Positions 28,374-36,669 of a stretch of DNA of 64,000 nucleotides are shown here, one piece after another. The notes under the pieces are model-generated. The model was not told where the DNA came from, did not search any database, and was given only the letters and a program-made list of their open reading frames with translations. Location of the stretch: assembly GCF_027922145.1 (NCBI RefSeq), contig NZ_BSFC01000003.1, positions 222,892-286,891 of the forward strand. The letters are read 5' to 3'. Every line of letters begins with the position of its first letter. Within the stretch, counting starts at the first letter, position 1. Position numbers and translations under genes: made by a program. This DNA is from Novosphingobium resinovorum (GTDB taxonomy: Bacteria; Pseudomonadota; Alphaproteobacteria; Sphingomonadales; Sphingomonadaceae).

Positions 28374-29249
28374 ATGCGGCTGGACGATTTCGACCCCGAC
28401 AACATCAAGGTCACCGAAGGCGGCAGCCGTGGCGGCGGCTTTCCCATCGGCGGCGGCAAGCTAGGCTGCGGCGGCCTGATCATCGTGCTGATCGGCGCCC
28501 TCGTCTTCGGCGTGGACCCGGGGCAGATGCTCGGCACCTTGGAGAACGTACAGCAGCAGGTGCCGACCACCACGCAGCAACCGGCGGGCGGTGCGCGCAG
28601 CGCCACCGAGATCTGCACGCAGAACGCCTACTCGCGCGAATCGTGCAATGCGCTGTCCTCGCTCGACAAGACCTGGCAGCCGCTGTTCCAGAAGGCCAAC
28701 GTGCCCTTCGAGCAGCCAATGCTGCACTTCTACACCGGCGGCACCCGCAGCGGCTGCGGCGCGGCAAGCAGCGCGATGGGGCCGTTCTACTGCCCCGCCG
28801 ACCAGGGCATCTACATCGACGTCAGCTTCTACGACCAGATGGACAAGCAGCTCGGCGCCCGGGGCGACTTCGCGCGCTATTATGTGATGGCGCATGAGTA
28901 CGGGCACCATGTCCAGCACCTCACCGGCCTCGACCAGCAGGTCCGCAAGGCGCAGCAGCAGAACCCCCGGCAGGAGAACGCCCTGCAGGTGAAGATGGAA
29001 CTGCAGGCAGACTGCTACGCGGGCGTCTGGGCCGCCAAGAACCGCGACCGCATCGAGCCTGGCGATATGGAGGAAGGTCTGACCGCCGCCAGCGCGATCG
29101 GCGATGACACGCTGATGAAGAACGCCGGACAGGCGGTGACGCCGGAGAGTTTCACCCACGGCTCCAGCGCCGAGCGCATGCGCTGGCTCAAGCGCGGCCT
29201 CGAAACCGGGAACGAGGACGCATGTGACACGTTCTCTTCAACAGGATGA
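28374..29249 (+). CDS. ypfJ: YpfJ-type zinc metalloprotease
   Basis: 291 residues. A short Gly-rich N terminus and one membrane helix (LGCGGLIIVLIGALVFGV, about 30-47) are followed by a soluble zinc domain with HEYGHH near residue 174 and a later E in MELQADCYAGVWAAK, which fits the putative neutral zinc metallopeptidase family. The helix implies an envelope location with the catalytic part in the periplasm. AGAGGA about ten bases before the ATG supports this start. It heads a run of three genes whose ends overlap or nearly touch. Confidence 0.88.
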   Translation: MRLDDFDPDNIKVTEGGSRGGGFPIGGGKLGCGGLIIVLIGALVFGVDPGQMLGTLENVQQQVPTTTQQPAGGARSATEICTQNAYSRESCNALSSLDKTWQPLFQKANVPFEQPMLHFYTGGTRSGCGAASSAMGPFYCPADQGIYIDVSFYDQMDKQLGARGDFARYYVMAHEYGHHVQHLTGLDQQVRKAQQQNPRQENALQVKMELQADCYAGVWAAKNRDRIEPGDMEEGLTAASAIGDDTLMKNAGQAVTPESFTHGSSAERMRWLKRGLETGNEDACDTFSSTG

Positions 29250-29316
29250 CATCACAGGCGTGAGCGGACCCGGTGGCGGATCGGCGACCGCGCGCCGGGG
29301 ACAGGAGAACAGGGAC

Positions 29317-29988
29317 ATGAGCCGCAAGTGGCTGGGTGCGATCGTCGTTGCGAGTTTGAGTGCGGGCATTGTGGCCTCGCCAGCGACGGCACGGCAGGAA
29401 GACAAGCCGATAACCTCGCGCGATCCCGATGCGATGGACGTGGCTAAGACCCCCGTAAACGACCTCAACGTAGGGCGCGATGGCGAAATCCCGCCGCTCC
29501 TCGTCAAGGCCACCGCGCAGCCCTACACGTTGAGCGGCTTGACCAAGTGCCGTCAGATCGCCGGGGCGATCCAGCAGCTCGACGAAGTTCTCGGCCCCGA
29601 CATCGATCTCCCCGCCGAGGAGCGTGACCGCATCAGCGCCGGGCGCGTGGGCAAGTGGGTGGTCGCCTCGTTCATCCCCTTCCGCGGCCTGATCCGCGAG
29701 GTCTCGGGCGCCAACGCGCAGGACCGCAAGGTCAATGCGGCGATCCAGGCGGGCCTGACCCGCCGCGGCTTCCTCAAGGGCGTCGGCTCGGCCAAGGGCT
29801 GCCGCTATCCCGCCTCCCCTGCCCCGGCCAGCGTGGTCCAGGCGCGCATGGACGAACTGAAGGCGATGGAGCAGGAAAAGGACGCGAAGAAGAAGGCGAA
29901 ATCCGAGGCCAAGGCCGACGCGAAGTCCGATCGCGACCTTGCCTTCAAGACCGAACCCGACGCCCGCCAGCCAGTCCCCAAGAACTGA
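29317..29988 (+). CDS. exported hypothetical protein, Lys/Ala-rich tail
   Basis: 223 residues. Signal peptide MSRKWLGAIVVASLSAGIVA with cleavage probably after SPATA. The middle contains a Pro/Glu-rich stretch and conserved-looking LTKCRQIAGAIQQLDEVLGP; the last 50 residues (MDELKAMEQEKDAKKKAKSE and beyond) are a charged, probably helical tail. It starts after the overlapped end of the metalloprotease gene with AGGAG nearby (about ten bases upstream). Function unknown; exported like its neighbours. Confidence 0.8.
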   Translation: MSRKWLGAIVVASLSAGIVASPATARQEDKPITSRDPDAMDVAKTPVNDLNVGRDGEIPPLLVKATAQPYTLSGLTKCRQIAGAIQQLDEVLGPDIDLPAEERDRISAGRVGKWVVASFIPFRGLIREVSGANAQDRKVNAAIQAGLTRRGFLKGVGSAKGCRYPASPAPASVVQARMDELKAMEQEKDAKKKAKSEAKADAKSDRDLAFKTEPDARQPVPKN

Positions 29989-29998
29989 CGGCCGCGTG

Positions 29999-30736
29999 AT
30001 GCTTCGGGCACTTTGCACGGTCAGTGCACTCGCGTTGATGTTGTCGGCCTGCGGCGGGGAGCCATCCGCGCCAGCGACCAGCGAAGCGCCTTCGTCAGCA
30101 CCTGTCGCCAGCTTGAACGCCGAGTCTACCGAGGCGCCACCGCACAGCATGCCCGCTTCCCCTGCCGCCGAAGCCGGGCCGATTGCCTGCTCGTCCGAAA
30201 TCGGCGAAGCGGCGGCGCGCAAGCTCGTCGCGCAGTGTATCGCAGTTTCTCCCGCGACGCGCCCGCCATGCAACGCCGCCAACTCCTGCGCGATGATCCG
30301 CAACGAAGTGGCGCGCGGCTGCGCCATTCTCGGTGAAGAGTGGGCTAAGACACCGGAATGCGGCGGTATCGATCCCATCGGCAAGGAGGCTGCCGCCGAC
30401 ATGGTCGATCGCTACTACGCCGCGATCAACGCGCGCGACTATGCCTCTGCATGGACGCTGTGGGGGCCGGATGGTGGCCCCAGCGGCAAGACCCTGCAGG
30501 CTTTCAGCGACGGTTACGCTCATACTCGCCGCGTCCATGTCGACATCGGCAAAGTGTCGGACGTCGAGGGAGGCGCCGGGTCGATCTACGTGACGGTTCC
30601 CGTAACCGTGAATGCCGAACTCGACGACGGCCGGCGCCAGCGCTTCACCGGCAGCTATGCGCTGCGCCAGATCAATCGCGGCATGGGCATCTCGCAAGGC
30701 TGGCACATCACCTCGGCGAAGCTGCGGACGCTCTGA
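29999..30736 (+). CDS. lipoprotein, hypothetical
   Basis: 245 residues. Signal MLRALCTVSALALM and lipobox LSAC predict an outer- or inner-membrane lipoprotein. A low-complexity Ala/Ser/Pro region (about 22-65) follows, then a C-terminal domain (GKEAADMVDRYYAAINARDY) with the look of a SnoaL/NTF2-like or nuclear-transport-factor fold. Four cysteines (ACSSEI, QCIAV, PPCNAANSC) may form disulfides. It follows the previous gene by ten bases, so probably the same operon. No function can be named. Confidence 0.8.
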   Translation: MLRALCTVSALALMLSACGGEPSAPATSEAPSSAPVASLNAESTEAPPHSMPASPAAEAGPIACSSEIGEAAARKLVAQCIAVSPATRPPCNAANSCAMIRNEVARGCAILGEEWAKTPECGGIDPIGKEAAADMVDRYYAAINARDYASAWTLWGPDGGPSGKTLQAFSDGYAHTRRVHVDIGKVSDVEGGAGSIYVTVPVTVNAELDDGRRQRFTGSYALRQINRGMGISQGWHITSAKLRTL

Positions 30737-30740
30737 ACAC

Positions 30741-30819
30741 TCGTCATTGCGAGCGAAGCGAAGCAATCCAGGGTGGCGTAGTAATGCCCTGGATTGCTTC
30801 GCTTCGCTCGCAATGACGA
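30741..30819. repeat. family C palindromic repeat, copy 1
   Basis: Arms 30741-30773 and 30787-30819 are exact 33-bp reverse complements (TCGTCATTGCGAGCGAAGCG...) with a 13-base loop. It lies between convergent genes and could serve as a bidirectional terminator. Copies 2 and 3 also lie between convergent genes. Confidence 0.92.
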
Positions 30820-30856
30820 GGTGAGATTGAGCAAGCCGAAGTTAGCTAGCCCATAA

Positions 30857-32641
30857 TCAATTCGCATTCGCCTCGCGATGAGCATCGGCAATCTCTCCGT
30901 CGAGATCGGCGAGGATTTCCGCACGGACCTTCGCATCCAGCGCACGGTCTGCCGCGATCGAGGCCCGGGCGCTGCGCAGGGCATTCACTGCCGCGAATTT
31001 CGCGGCCTTGGGCTCGCCGGTGCAGATGACCACCGATGCACTAGACCCGTTGCCTTCGCGGCTCGCCTCGCGGCGGCGGCTGTCGGCGGGGCAATTCTCG
31101 TCGAGCACCACGGTCCGGGCAGAAACGCGCGAGCCGTCCTTCTGCACGATGCGAATGGTATGCCGCTTGCCATCGGCCGAGACCGATTCCTCCACCTTGG
31201 GCGCGCGCGCCAAGGCTTCTGCGGCCATGCGCTGTGCTTCCGTCGAACGGCGCTGTGCATCGGCCACGCTGCGCTGGGCATCCGCCGCGCTGCGCAAGCG
31301 GTCGTGCATCTGGCGAACATCGTCGGTCGTCATCGTCTTGCGCATCGTGACCCGGGCGTTCGGCATCGGACGAGGCGCCGGTACGGCGAGAGTGGAGGGG
31401 GCGGCGGGGGGAGCCGGAGGTGCGGGAGGAACCGGCGGCACCGGCGCCGCGATGCCTTCCGCCATATCGACATCCGGCATTTCCGGCGGCTCGGGCGCCT
31501 CGGGGGGCTCCGGCAGGTCGCCCTCGGCCAGCGCCTCGGGAGCTTCAGGCGGCACAGGCGGCTGCGGGGCGTACGGCATCGCCGAATGATGCGCCTGCGG
31601 GGGGGGGACCGGATCGGCCTCCGCCTCGTCCATCGCGGCATAGCTGACCGTCGCGGTAGCAGGCACCGCGACGATGGCCAGCGCGAAGAGGCTGCGGGCG
31701 AGCAGCCGCCGTGTCGGACTGACATCGGCAGCCGCCAGTGCCTTGAGGCGCTGGATGATCGGCTTCTCGCCCGAAAGCGGCCCGGCCATCGGCGCGGCCA
31801 GACCAAGCCGTGTTCCGCCCGCCATCGAGGCGATCAGGCGGCCATAGCGCGCCCGCTCGGCTCGAGTGCGGCCCGCCATGACGCGCGCGTCACAGAACGC
31901 CTCCTGATCGGCCCTCACCGCGCGCCAACCGGCCCAGCCGATCGGATTGAACCAGTGCAGCGCGAAGAGCGGCTGCATCACGATGAGCGCCAGCAGGTCG
32001 CCGCCTGCATGGTGCTCCATCTCGTGCGCGATGGCGAAGTCGGAAGTCTCGGAGTCCGCGTCCGCCAGAAAGCCCTGCGGCAGCGCGACGACCTTGTCGA
32101 ACACCCCGAAGGCAAGCGGCGCGGTGATCGCGGATGTCTCGACAATGCGTACGGTATCGGAATGCGCGATGACGCGCGCACCGTCGAGCAGGTCACGCCG
32201 CATCCAGCGATAGGTGATGGTGCGCCAGGCGATGAACAGCACCGCACCGCCGAGCCAGACGGCCAGCCCCAGCGTCATCCACGGCATTTGCGCCAGCAGC
32301 CCCGGATCGACCGAGGTGGAGGTAACCACTTCGGCGGCGGGCAGTGCGGCAATGCCTTCAGTGACTGCGGGAACCATGACCGCCTCGACCGGTATGGCGG
32401 ACTGCACCCCGGCGGCCGACGCGGTGATCGGCTCAACTCCGAAATGCAGGTTGGACAGCAAGCCGTGCGGCATGAAGCGAGGCAGCGCCAGAGGCGGCAG
32501 CACCAGCCGAATCATCGGCAGCGCCCAGAGCGCATAAGCCGCGCCCGGACCGAACCAACGCGCCACGGGACGGCGGACGAGCAGCACCAGCGCCATCAGC
32601 ACGCCGGTCGCCAGAAGCGTATCGGTAAGCCATTCGGTCAT
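30857..32641 (-). CDS. M56-family (BlaR1/MecR1-like) membrane metalloprotease
   Basis: 594 residues. The N-terminal half has about four membrane helices and the zinc motif HEMEHH near residue 206; this is the M56 domain that cleaves BlaI/MecI-type repressors. After about residue 320 there is a Pro/Ala-rich linker and a charged C-terminal part with helical repeats (RSAADAQRSVADAQRRSTEA). No penicillin-binding sensor domain is present, unlike staphylococcal BlaR1, so the trigger is unlikely to be direct beta-lactam acylation. Start overlaps the repressor stop (ATGA). Confidence 0.9.
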   Translation of the reverse strand: MTEWLTDTLLATGVLMALVLLVRRPVARWFGPGAAYALWALPMIRLVLPPLALPRFMPHGLLSNLHFGVEPITASAAGVQSAIPVEAVMVPAVTEGIAALPAAEVVTSTSVDPGLLAQMPWMTLGLAVWLGGAVLFIAWRTITYRWMRRDLLDGARVIAHSDTVRIVETSAITAPLAFGVFDKVVALPQGFLADADSETSDFAIAHEMEHHAGGDLLALIVMQPLFALHWFNPIGWAGWRAVRADQEAFCDARVMAGRTRAERARYGRLIASMAGGTRLGLAAPMAGPLSGEKPIIQRLKALAAADVSPTRRLLARSLFALAIVAVPATATVSYAAMDEAEADPVPPPQAHHSAMPYAPQPPVPPEAPEALAEGDLPEPPEAPEPPEMPDVDMAEGIAAPVPPVPPAPPAPPAAPSTLAVPAPRPMPNARVTMRKTMTTDDVRQMHDRLRSAADAQRSVADAQRRSTEAQRMAAEALARAPKVEESVSADGKRHTIRIVQKDGSRVSARTVVLDENCPADSRRREASREGNGSSASVVICTGEPKAAKFAAVNALRSARASIAADRALDAKVRAEILADLDGEIADAHREANAN

Positions 32642-33036
32642 GACTTCAGCTCCTTCAGCAGGGCTTCGATCTCGGCAATGTCGTCGTCGCTGAGTTGTTC
32701 GCTCTGCGCCAGGTGCGCGAAAAGCGGCGCCGCGCGGCCGCCGAACAGGCGGTCCACGAGGCGGCGGCTTTCCGCACCGACATAGACTGTACGCGCGATG
32801 CGAGGGGAGTAAAGGAAGCGCTTGCCGTCAGGCTCGGTCTCGACCGCCTGCTTGGCGACGAGGCGCGACAGCAGCGTCTTGACCGTGGCGAGGCTCCAGC
32901 CGCGCGGACCGCAGACTTCCTCGCAGACTTCCTGGGCAGTGAGTGGAGAGCGCTGCCACAGCGCCTCCATCACCGCATGCTCGGCTTCGGAAATGCGGTC
33001 GGGCTGTTCAGGGGACTCGGACACCCATCTCTCCAT
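32638..33036 (-). CDS. BlaI/MecI-family repressor
   Basis: 132 residues. Winged-helix repressor: ISEAEHAVMEALWQRSPLTA, ATVKTLLSRLVAKQAV and a C-terminal dimerisation/cleavage region (LAQSEQLSDDDIAEIEALLK). It should bind the palindrome at 33041-33066 and repress its own operon until cleaved by the M56 partner encoded next. ATG 33036 is used; GTG at 33024 with GGAGAG just upstream (inside the present 5' end) is an alternative start. The operator is only five bases from the ATG, so the leader is very short. Confidence 0.9.
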   Translation of the reverse strand: MERWVSESPEQPDRISEAEHAVMEALWQRSPLTAQEVCEEVCGPRGWSLATVKTLLSRLVAKQAVETEPDGKRFLYSPRIARTVYVGAESRRLVDRLFGGRAAPLFAHLAQSEQLSDDDIAEIEALLKELKS

Positions 33037-33040
33037 CGTC

Positions 33041-33066
33041 TACACACGTAATCGACTACGTCTGTA
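33041..33066. promoter_or_regulatory. BlaI-type operator palindrome
   Basis: TACACACGTA (33041-33050) and TACGTCTGTA (33057-33066) are inverted copies (9 of 10 pairs match) around ATCGAC. The TACA...TGTA ends match the family of BlaI/MecI operators. It lies just upstream of the repressor start, as expected for autoregulation. Confidence 0.7.
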
Positions 33067-33092
33067 AACATGAACGATGGGTGAATGTCAAC

Positions 33093-33680
33093 TCAGCTGC
33101 GCTTGAGCAGCAGGGCCAGCTGGATCAGGAACACCGCACGCACCGTAAGGCTGATCGCGACGATGATGGCGAGGAAAGCGAGGCCCGTCGCCGCACTCGA
33201 AAACAGCAGCACCAGCCCCAGCACCACGTCGAGCACGCCGAGCAGCAGGCGCCAGCCCTTGTCGTGGCGTGCCTTGAGCGCGAAGGCGATCTGGAACACG
33301 CCGGAGACGACCAGCCATAGCCCGATGGCGATGACCAGCGACAGCGCGCCCGCAACCGGGTCTGCCACGGCGAAGATGCCCGCCAGCAGCGCGAGAACGC
33401 CGAGCAGGATCTCCGTCCACCGCGCGCGACTCGACAGCGAGGTCCAGCCCGCCGCGATCGCCGCCACGCCCGCAACGATGAGGATCACGCCAAGGATCAG
33501 CCCGGTAGCCACACCCGCTACCAGCGGATTGAGCAGTACGATCAGCGCAGCAAGGATCAGCAGCACGCCGTAGCCCATCACCCAGCCCCAGGTACTACCG
33601 GGCGCGCGCTCCATCTCGCGCACGAGCGGGTCGCGGTGCACGTTGGGCTCAAGCAGGGGATCGACGTCGGTGCGTTGCAT
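33093..33680 (-). CDS. HdeD-family (DUF308) membrane protein
   Basis: 195 residues with six hydrophobic helices. The repeated pattern (GYGVLLILAALIVLLNPLVA, ILLGVLALLAGIFAVADPVA, LLLGVLDVVLGLVLLFSSAA) is typical of HdeD/DUF308 acid-resistance-associated proteins. AAAGGAA lies just before the ATG at 33680. Its 3' end lies 27 bases from the BlaI operator, transcribed in the same direction as that operon. Biochemical role unknown. Confidence 0.85.
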   Translation of the reverse strand: MQRTDVDPLLEPNVHRDPLVREMERAPGSTWGWVMGYGVLLILAALIVLLNPLVAGVATGLILGVILIVAGVAAIAAGWTSLSSRARWTEILLGVLALLAGIFAVADPVAGALSLVIAIGLWLVVSGVFQIAFALKARHDKGWRLLLGVLDVVLGLVLLFSSAATGLAFLAIIVAISLTVRAVFLIQLALLLKRS

Positions 33681-33737
33681 GGGGGTTCCTTTCACCCGCT
33701 GCAATGCACGGCAGGGCGAAGGGTTGCGCGCCGACGC

Positions 33738-33848
33738 GCCCACCCCGCTGCGACTAGGGCCTGCGGCCCAAGTCTCGCTCCCCTCCCGCAAGCGGGAGGG
33801 GCATTCTCGCACTTTCTCCCCTCCCGCTTGCGGGAGGGGCTGGGGGTG
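33738..33848. repeat. family E repeat element downstream of sdhA
   Basis: GCCCACCCCGCTGCGACTAG (33738) matches the copy near 24971; it is followed by two CCCTCCCGC-type palindromes (about 33781-33801 and 33818-33839). It separates the DUF308 gene start from the sdh terminator. Confidence 0.85.
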
Positions 33849-33852
33849 AAAC

Positions 33853-33889
33853 GAAAAAGGGCGGCGCAGCCTTGCCGCTGCGCCGCCCT
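33853..33889 (-). terminator. Rho-independent terminator of sdhCDA
   Basis: On the minus strand a 12-bp stem (33889-33878 with 33869-33858, AGGGCGGCGCAG/CTGCGCCGCCCT) with an 8-base loop is followed by TTTTT. It lies 28 bases after the sdhA stop, so the operon ends there. Confidence 0.85.
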
Positions 33890-33916
33890 CCTCTCGTTTT
33901 CAGCTTGCGCCGAAGA

Positions 33917-35725
33917 TCAGTACACGCGGGCCTTGGGCTTGATGTACTCGACGTCGTCGGTCAGCGTGAATTCGTGGACCGGACGATAGTCGATGCGGAC
34001 GTCGCCGCCCTTGCCGCCCCAGCCGTCGAACCAGGTCGCGGTGTGCTTCATCCAGTTCACGTCGTCGCGGTTCGGGAAGTCCTCGTGCGCATGCGCGCCG
34101 CGGCTTTCCTTGCGGTTCTGTGCGCCGTGCAGGGTCACGGTGGCCTGCGAGATCAGGTTGTCCAGCTCCAGCGTCTCCACCAGGTCCGAGTTCCAGATCA
34201 GGCCGCGATCGGTGACCTTGATGTCGTTCATCTTCTGATAGGTCGCGGCGAGCTTTTCCTTGCCCTCGACCATCAGTTCGTCGGTGCGGAACACCGCCGC
34301 GTGAAGCGACATGGTGCGCTGCATCTCGGTGCGGATTTCCGCCGTCGAGGACGAGCCGTTGGCATTGCGGAAGTGGTCGAGGCGGGTGAGCGCCAGATCG
34401 GCCGAATCCTTGGGCAGTTCCGCCTGCGTACCGTTCGGCGTCAGGTTTTCCTTGAGGTACAGGCCGGTCGCGCGGCCGAACACCACGAGGTCGATCAGCG
34501 AGTTCGAGCCCAGACGGTTGGCGCCGTGAACCGAGACGCAAGCCGCCTCGCCCACCGCGAACAGGCCCGGAACCACGGTTTCGGGATCGCCGTCGGGGCC
34601 GATGGTCATCACGCGGCCGTTATAGTCGCACGGGATGCCGCCCATGTTGTAGTGCACGGTCGGGACGACCGGCAACGGCTGGCGGGTAAGGTCCACGCCC
34701 GCGAAGATCTTGCCGCTCTCGGTGATGCCCGGCAGACGCTCGCCCAGCACCTTGGGATCGATGTGATCGAGGTGCAGGTAGATGTGGTCCTTGTGCGGAC
34801 CGACGCCCCGGCCTTCGCGGATTTCCATCGCCATCGAGCGCGACACGACGTCACGGCTGGCGAGATCCTTGGCCGAGGGAGCGTAGCGCTCCATGAAGCG
34901 CTCGCCTTCGGAGTTGGTCAGGTAGCCGCCCTCGCCGCGTGCGCCCTCGGTGATGAGAACGCCGGCGCCGTAGATGCCGGTCGGGTGGAACTGGACGAAC
35001 TCCATGTCCTGCAGGGGCAGGCCCGCGCGCAGCACCATGCCGCCGCCGTCGCCGGTGCAGGTATGGGCCGAAGTCGCAGTGAAGTACGAACGGCCATAGC
35101 CGCCGGTCGCGAGCACGACGGCCTGCGAGCGGAAGCGGTGGATCGTGCCGTCATCCATGCACAGCGCGATCACGCCGACGCACTTTCCGCCGTCCATGAT
35201 GAGGTCGATCGCGAAGTATTCGATGAAGAAGTCCGCGTCGTACTTCAGCGACTGCTGGTACAGCGCGTGGAGCATGGCGTGGCCGGTACGGTCGGCGGCG
35301 GCGCAAGTGCGCTGCACCGGCGGGCCTTCGCCCATGTTCTGCATGTGGCCGCCGAACGGACGCTGGTAGATCGTGCCGTCGGCGTTGCGGCTGAAGGGCA
35401 CGCCTGCGTGCTCCAGCTCGTACACGGCTGCGGGAGCCTCGCGCACCATGTATTCGATGGCGTCCTGATCGCCCAGCCAGTCCGACCCCTTGACGGTGTC
35501 GTACATGTGCCAGGTCCAGTGGTCCGGCGTGTTGTTCTTGAGCGACGCGGCAATGCCGCCCTGCGCCGCAACGGTGTGGCTTCGTGTGGGGAACACCTTG
35601 GTGATGCACGCGGTCTTCAGCCCGGCTTCGGCCGAGCCCATCGTGGCGCGCAGGCCCGAGCCGCCGGCGCCGACGACGACGGTGTCGTAGGTGTGGTCGA
35701 TGATCTTGTAGGCAGGCGCGGACAT
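33917..35725 (-). CDS. sdhA: succinate dehydrogenase flavoprotein subunit
   Basis: 602 residues. Catalytic subunit of complex II; oxidises succinate to fumarate. Covalent FAD is attached at His50 ([14 protein letters not shown]); [14 protein letters not shown] binds the nucleotide; [20 protein letters not shown] and the late RxxxRG-type segment are as usual. It follows sdhD with a one-base overlap (TGATG). The iron-sulfur subunit gene is not next, and the terminator follows at once. Confidence 0.97.
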   Translation of the reverse strand: MSAPAYKIIDHTYDTVVVGAGGSGLRATMGSAEAGLKTACITKVFPTRSHTVAAQGGIAASLKNNTPDHWTWHMYDTVKGSDWLGDQDAIEYMVREAPAAVYELEHAGVPFSRNADGTIYQRPFGGHMQNMGEGPPVQRTCAAADRTGHAMLHALYQQSLKYDADFFIEYFAIDLIMDGGKCVGVIALCMDDGTIHRFRSQAVVLATGGYGRSYFTATSAHTCTGDGGGMVLRAGLPLQDMEFVQFHPTGIYGAGVLITEGARGEGGYLTNSEGERFMERYAPSAKDLASRDVVSRSMAMEIREGRGVGPHKDHIYLHLDHIDPKVLGERLPGITESGKIFAGVDLTRQPLPVVPTVHYNMGGIPCDYNGRVMTIGPDGDPETVVPGLFAVGEAACVSVHGANRLGSNSLIDLVVFGRATGLYLKENLTPNGTQAELPKDSADLALTRLDHFRNANGSSSTAEIRTEMQRTMSLHAAVFRTDELMVEGKEKLAATYQKMNDIKVTDRGLIWNSDLVETLELDNLISQATVTLHGAQNRKESRGAHAHEDFPNRDDVNWMKHTATWFDGWGGKGGDVRIDYRPVHEFTLTDDVEYIKPKARVY

Positions 35726-36111
35726 CAGGCGTGTGCTCCCAGCGCGATACGGACGATGCAGAACACGCCGAACGCGATCCCGCCGCAAGCGGCAAGGTTC
35801 AGCGCGGCGATGGCGGCGAACTTGTTGGCGTGGTCGTGCAGGTAGTCCTCGACCAGCACCTGCAGGCCGAGGCGCGCGTGCCAGAAGGTCGTGACGACCA
35901 GCAGGATCATCATCACGGCCGGGACCGGACGTGCGATCCACTCGACGATGGTGCCGTAGGAATAGTCCGGCAGCAGCACCAGCGAGACGATCAGGAACAG
36001 CACCGAGATCAGGTTGCCGATCGCGGTGAAGCGCTGCAGCAGCCAGTGGTGGACGCCGCCCTTTGCCGAGCCGAGGCCGCGCACGCGGCCGATGGAGGTT
36101 CCGTTACCCAT
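35725..36111 (-). CDS. sdhD: succinate dehydrogenase membrane anchor subunit
   Basis: 128 residues, three membrane helices (about 22-48, 60-80, 100-125). A heme-binding type His lies in [20 protein letters not shown]. With SdhC it anchors SdhAB and passes electrons to ubiquinone. Starts 12 bases after sdhC ends and overlaps sdhA by one base, so all three are one transcript. Confidence 0.93.
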   Translation of the reverse strand: MGNGTSIGRVRGLGSAKGGVHHWLLQRFTAIGNLISVLFLIVSLVLLPDYSYGTIVEWIARPVPAVMMILLVVTTFWHARLGLQVLVEDYLHDHANKFAAIAALNLAACGGIAFGVFCIVRIALGAHA

Positions 36112-36123
36112 TGTTCGTTACCC

Positions 36124-36519
36124 TCAGCGAAGCAGCAGGAGCGCCCAGAAGGCGGCGGTGAGAACGACACCCAGGACCGGGCACAGGATCGACCACAGGC
36201 GGTTCGCCTGCAGTTCGAAGCCGGCCCCGACGTCGAGGAAGAAGTGGCGAATGCCGCTCGCCATGTGGCTGAAGAAGGCCCACGAGATGCCCACGAGCAC
36301 CAGATAGCCGATCGGCGTCGTCATCGCCCACGCGAAGGTCGCATAGGAGGCCGGGCCTCCGGCGAGCGCGCCCAGCCACCACAGCAGCACAGCGAGGCCG
36401 GCGAATGCCATGCCATCGCCGGTGACGCGGTGGAGGATCGACACGAACATGTGCGGGCCCCACTTCCAGATCTGGAGGTGCGGCGAGAGCGGACGGTTCT
36501 TGGTCCCGGCGTTTGCCAT
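36124..36519 (-). CDS. sdhC: succinate dehydrogenase cytochrome b556 subunit
   Basis: 131 residues. NRPLSPHLQIWKWGPHMFVS then ILHRVTGDGM is the family signature; the later HMASGIRHFFLDVG holds the heme His. Three membrane helices. ATG 36519 (MANAGTKNRPLSPH) is the usual start; the longer frame to 36603 lacks resemblance. First gene of the sdh operon; its promoter must lie in 36520-36669, shared with the divergent beta-lactamase gene. Confidence 0.94.
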   Translation of the reverse strand: MANAGTKNRPLSPHLQIWKWGPHMFVSILHRVTGDGMAFAGLAVLLWWLGALAGGPASYATFAWAMTTPIGYLVLVGISWAFFSHMASGIRHFFLDVGAGFELQANRLWSILCPVLGVVLTAAFWALLLLR

Positions 36520-36669
36520 GGCGCTTACGAATCCCCTTGCCTGCGGCAGTGTCATGAACTGCCCTATTGCAAGCCCCCTTAGACAAATCGAGGGACGGTG
36601 CAAGTTCTGCGGCGCAACATCTGCGTGGTGGACTGGCCTATCTTACAGGCGCGCCGTAAAGCATCGCGC

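Noticed and set aside
33738..33848. Insertion sequence at the sdh/DUF308 junction
   Set aside because: No transposase frame and no target duplication; the sequence matches a short palindromic repeat also found at 24971.
33872..35845. Long plus-strand frame opposite sdhA
   Set aside because: Shadow of sdhA; the sdhA reading has the FAD His and all family motifs.
36644..36661. GGCGCGCC palindrome with TTAC/GTAA flanks upstream of the beta-lactamase as a BlaI operator
   Set aside because: The flanks are off by one base from symmetry and it lacks the TACA...TGTA form of the operator at 33041.
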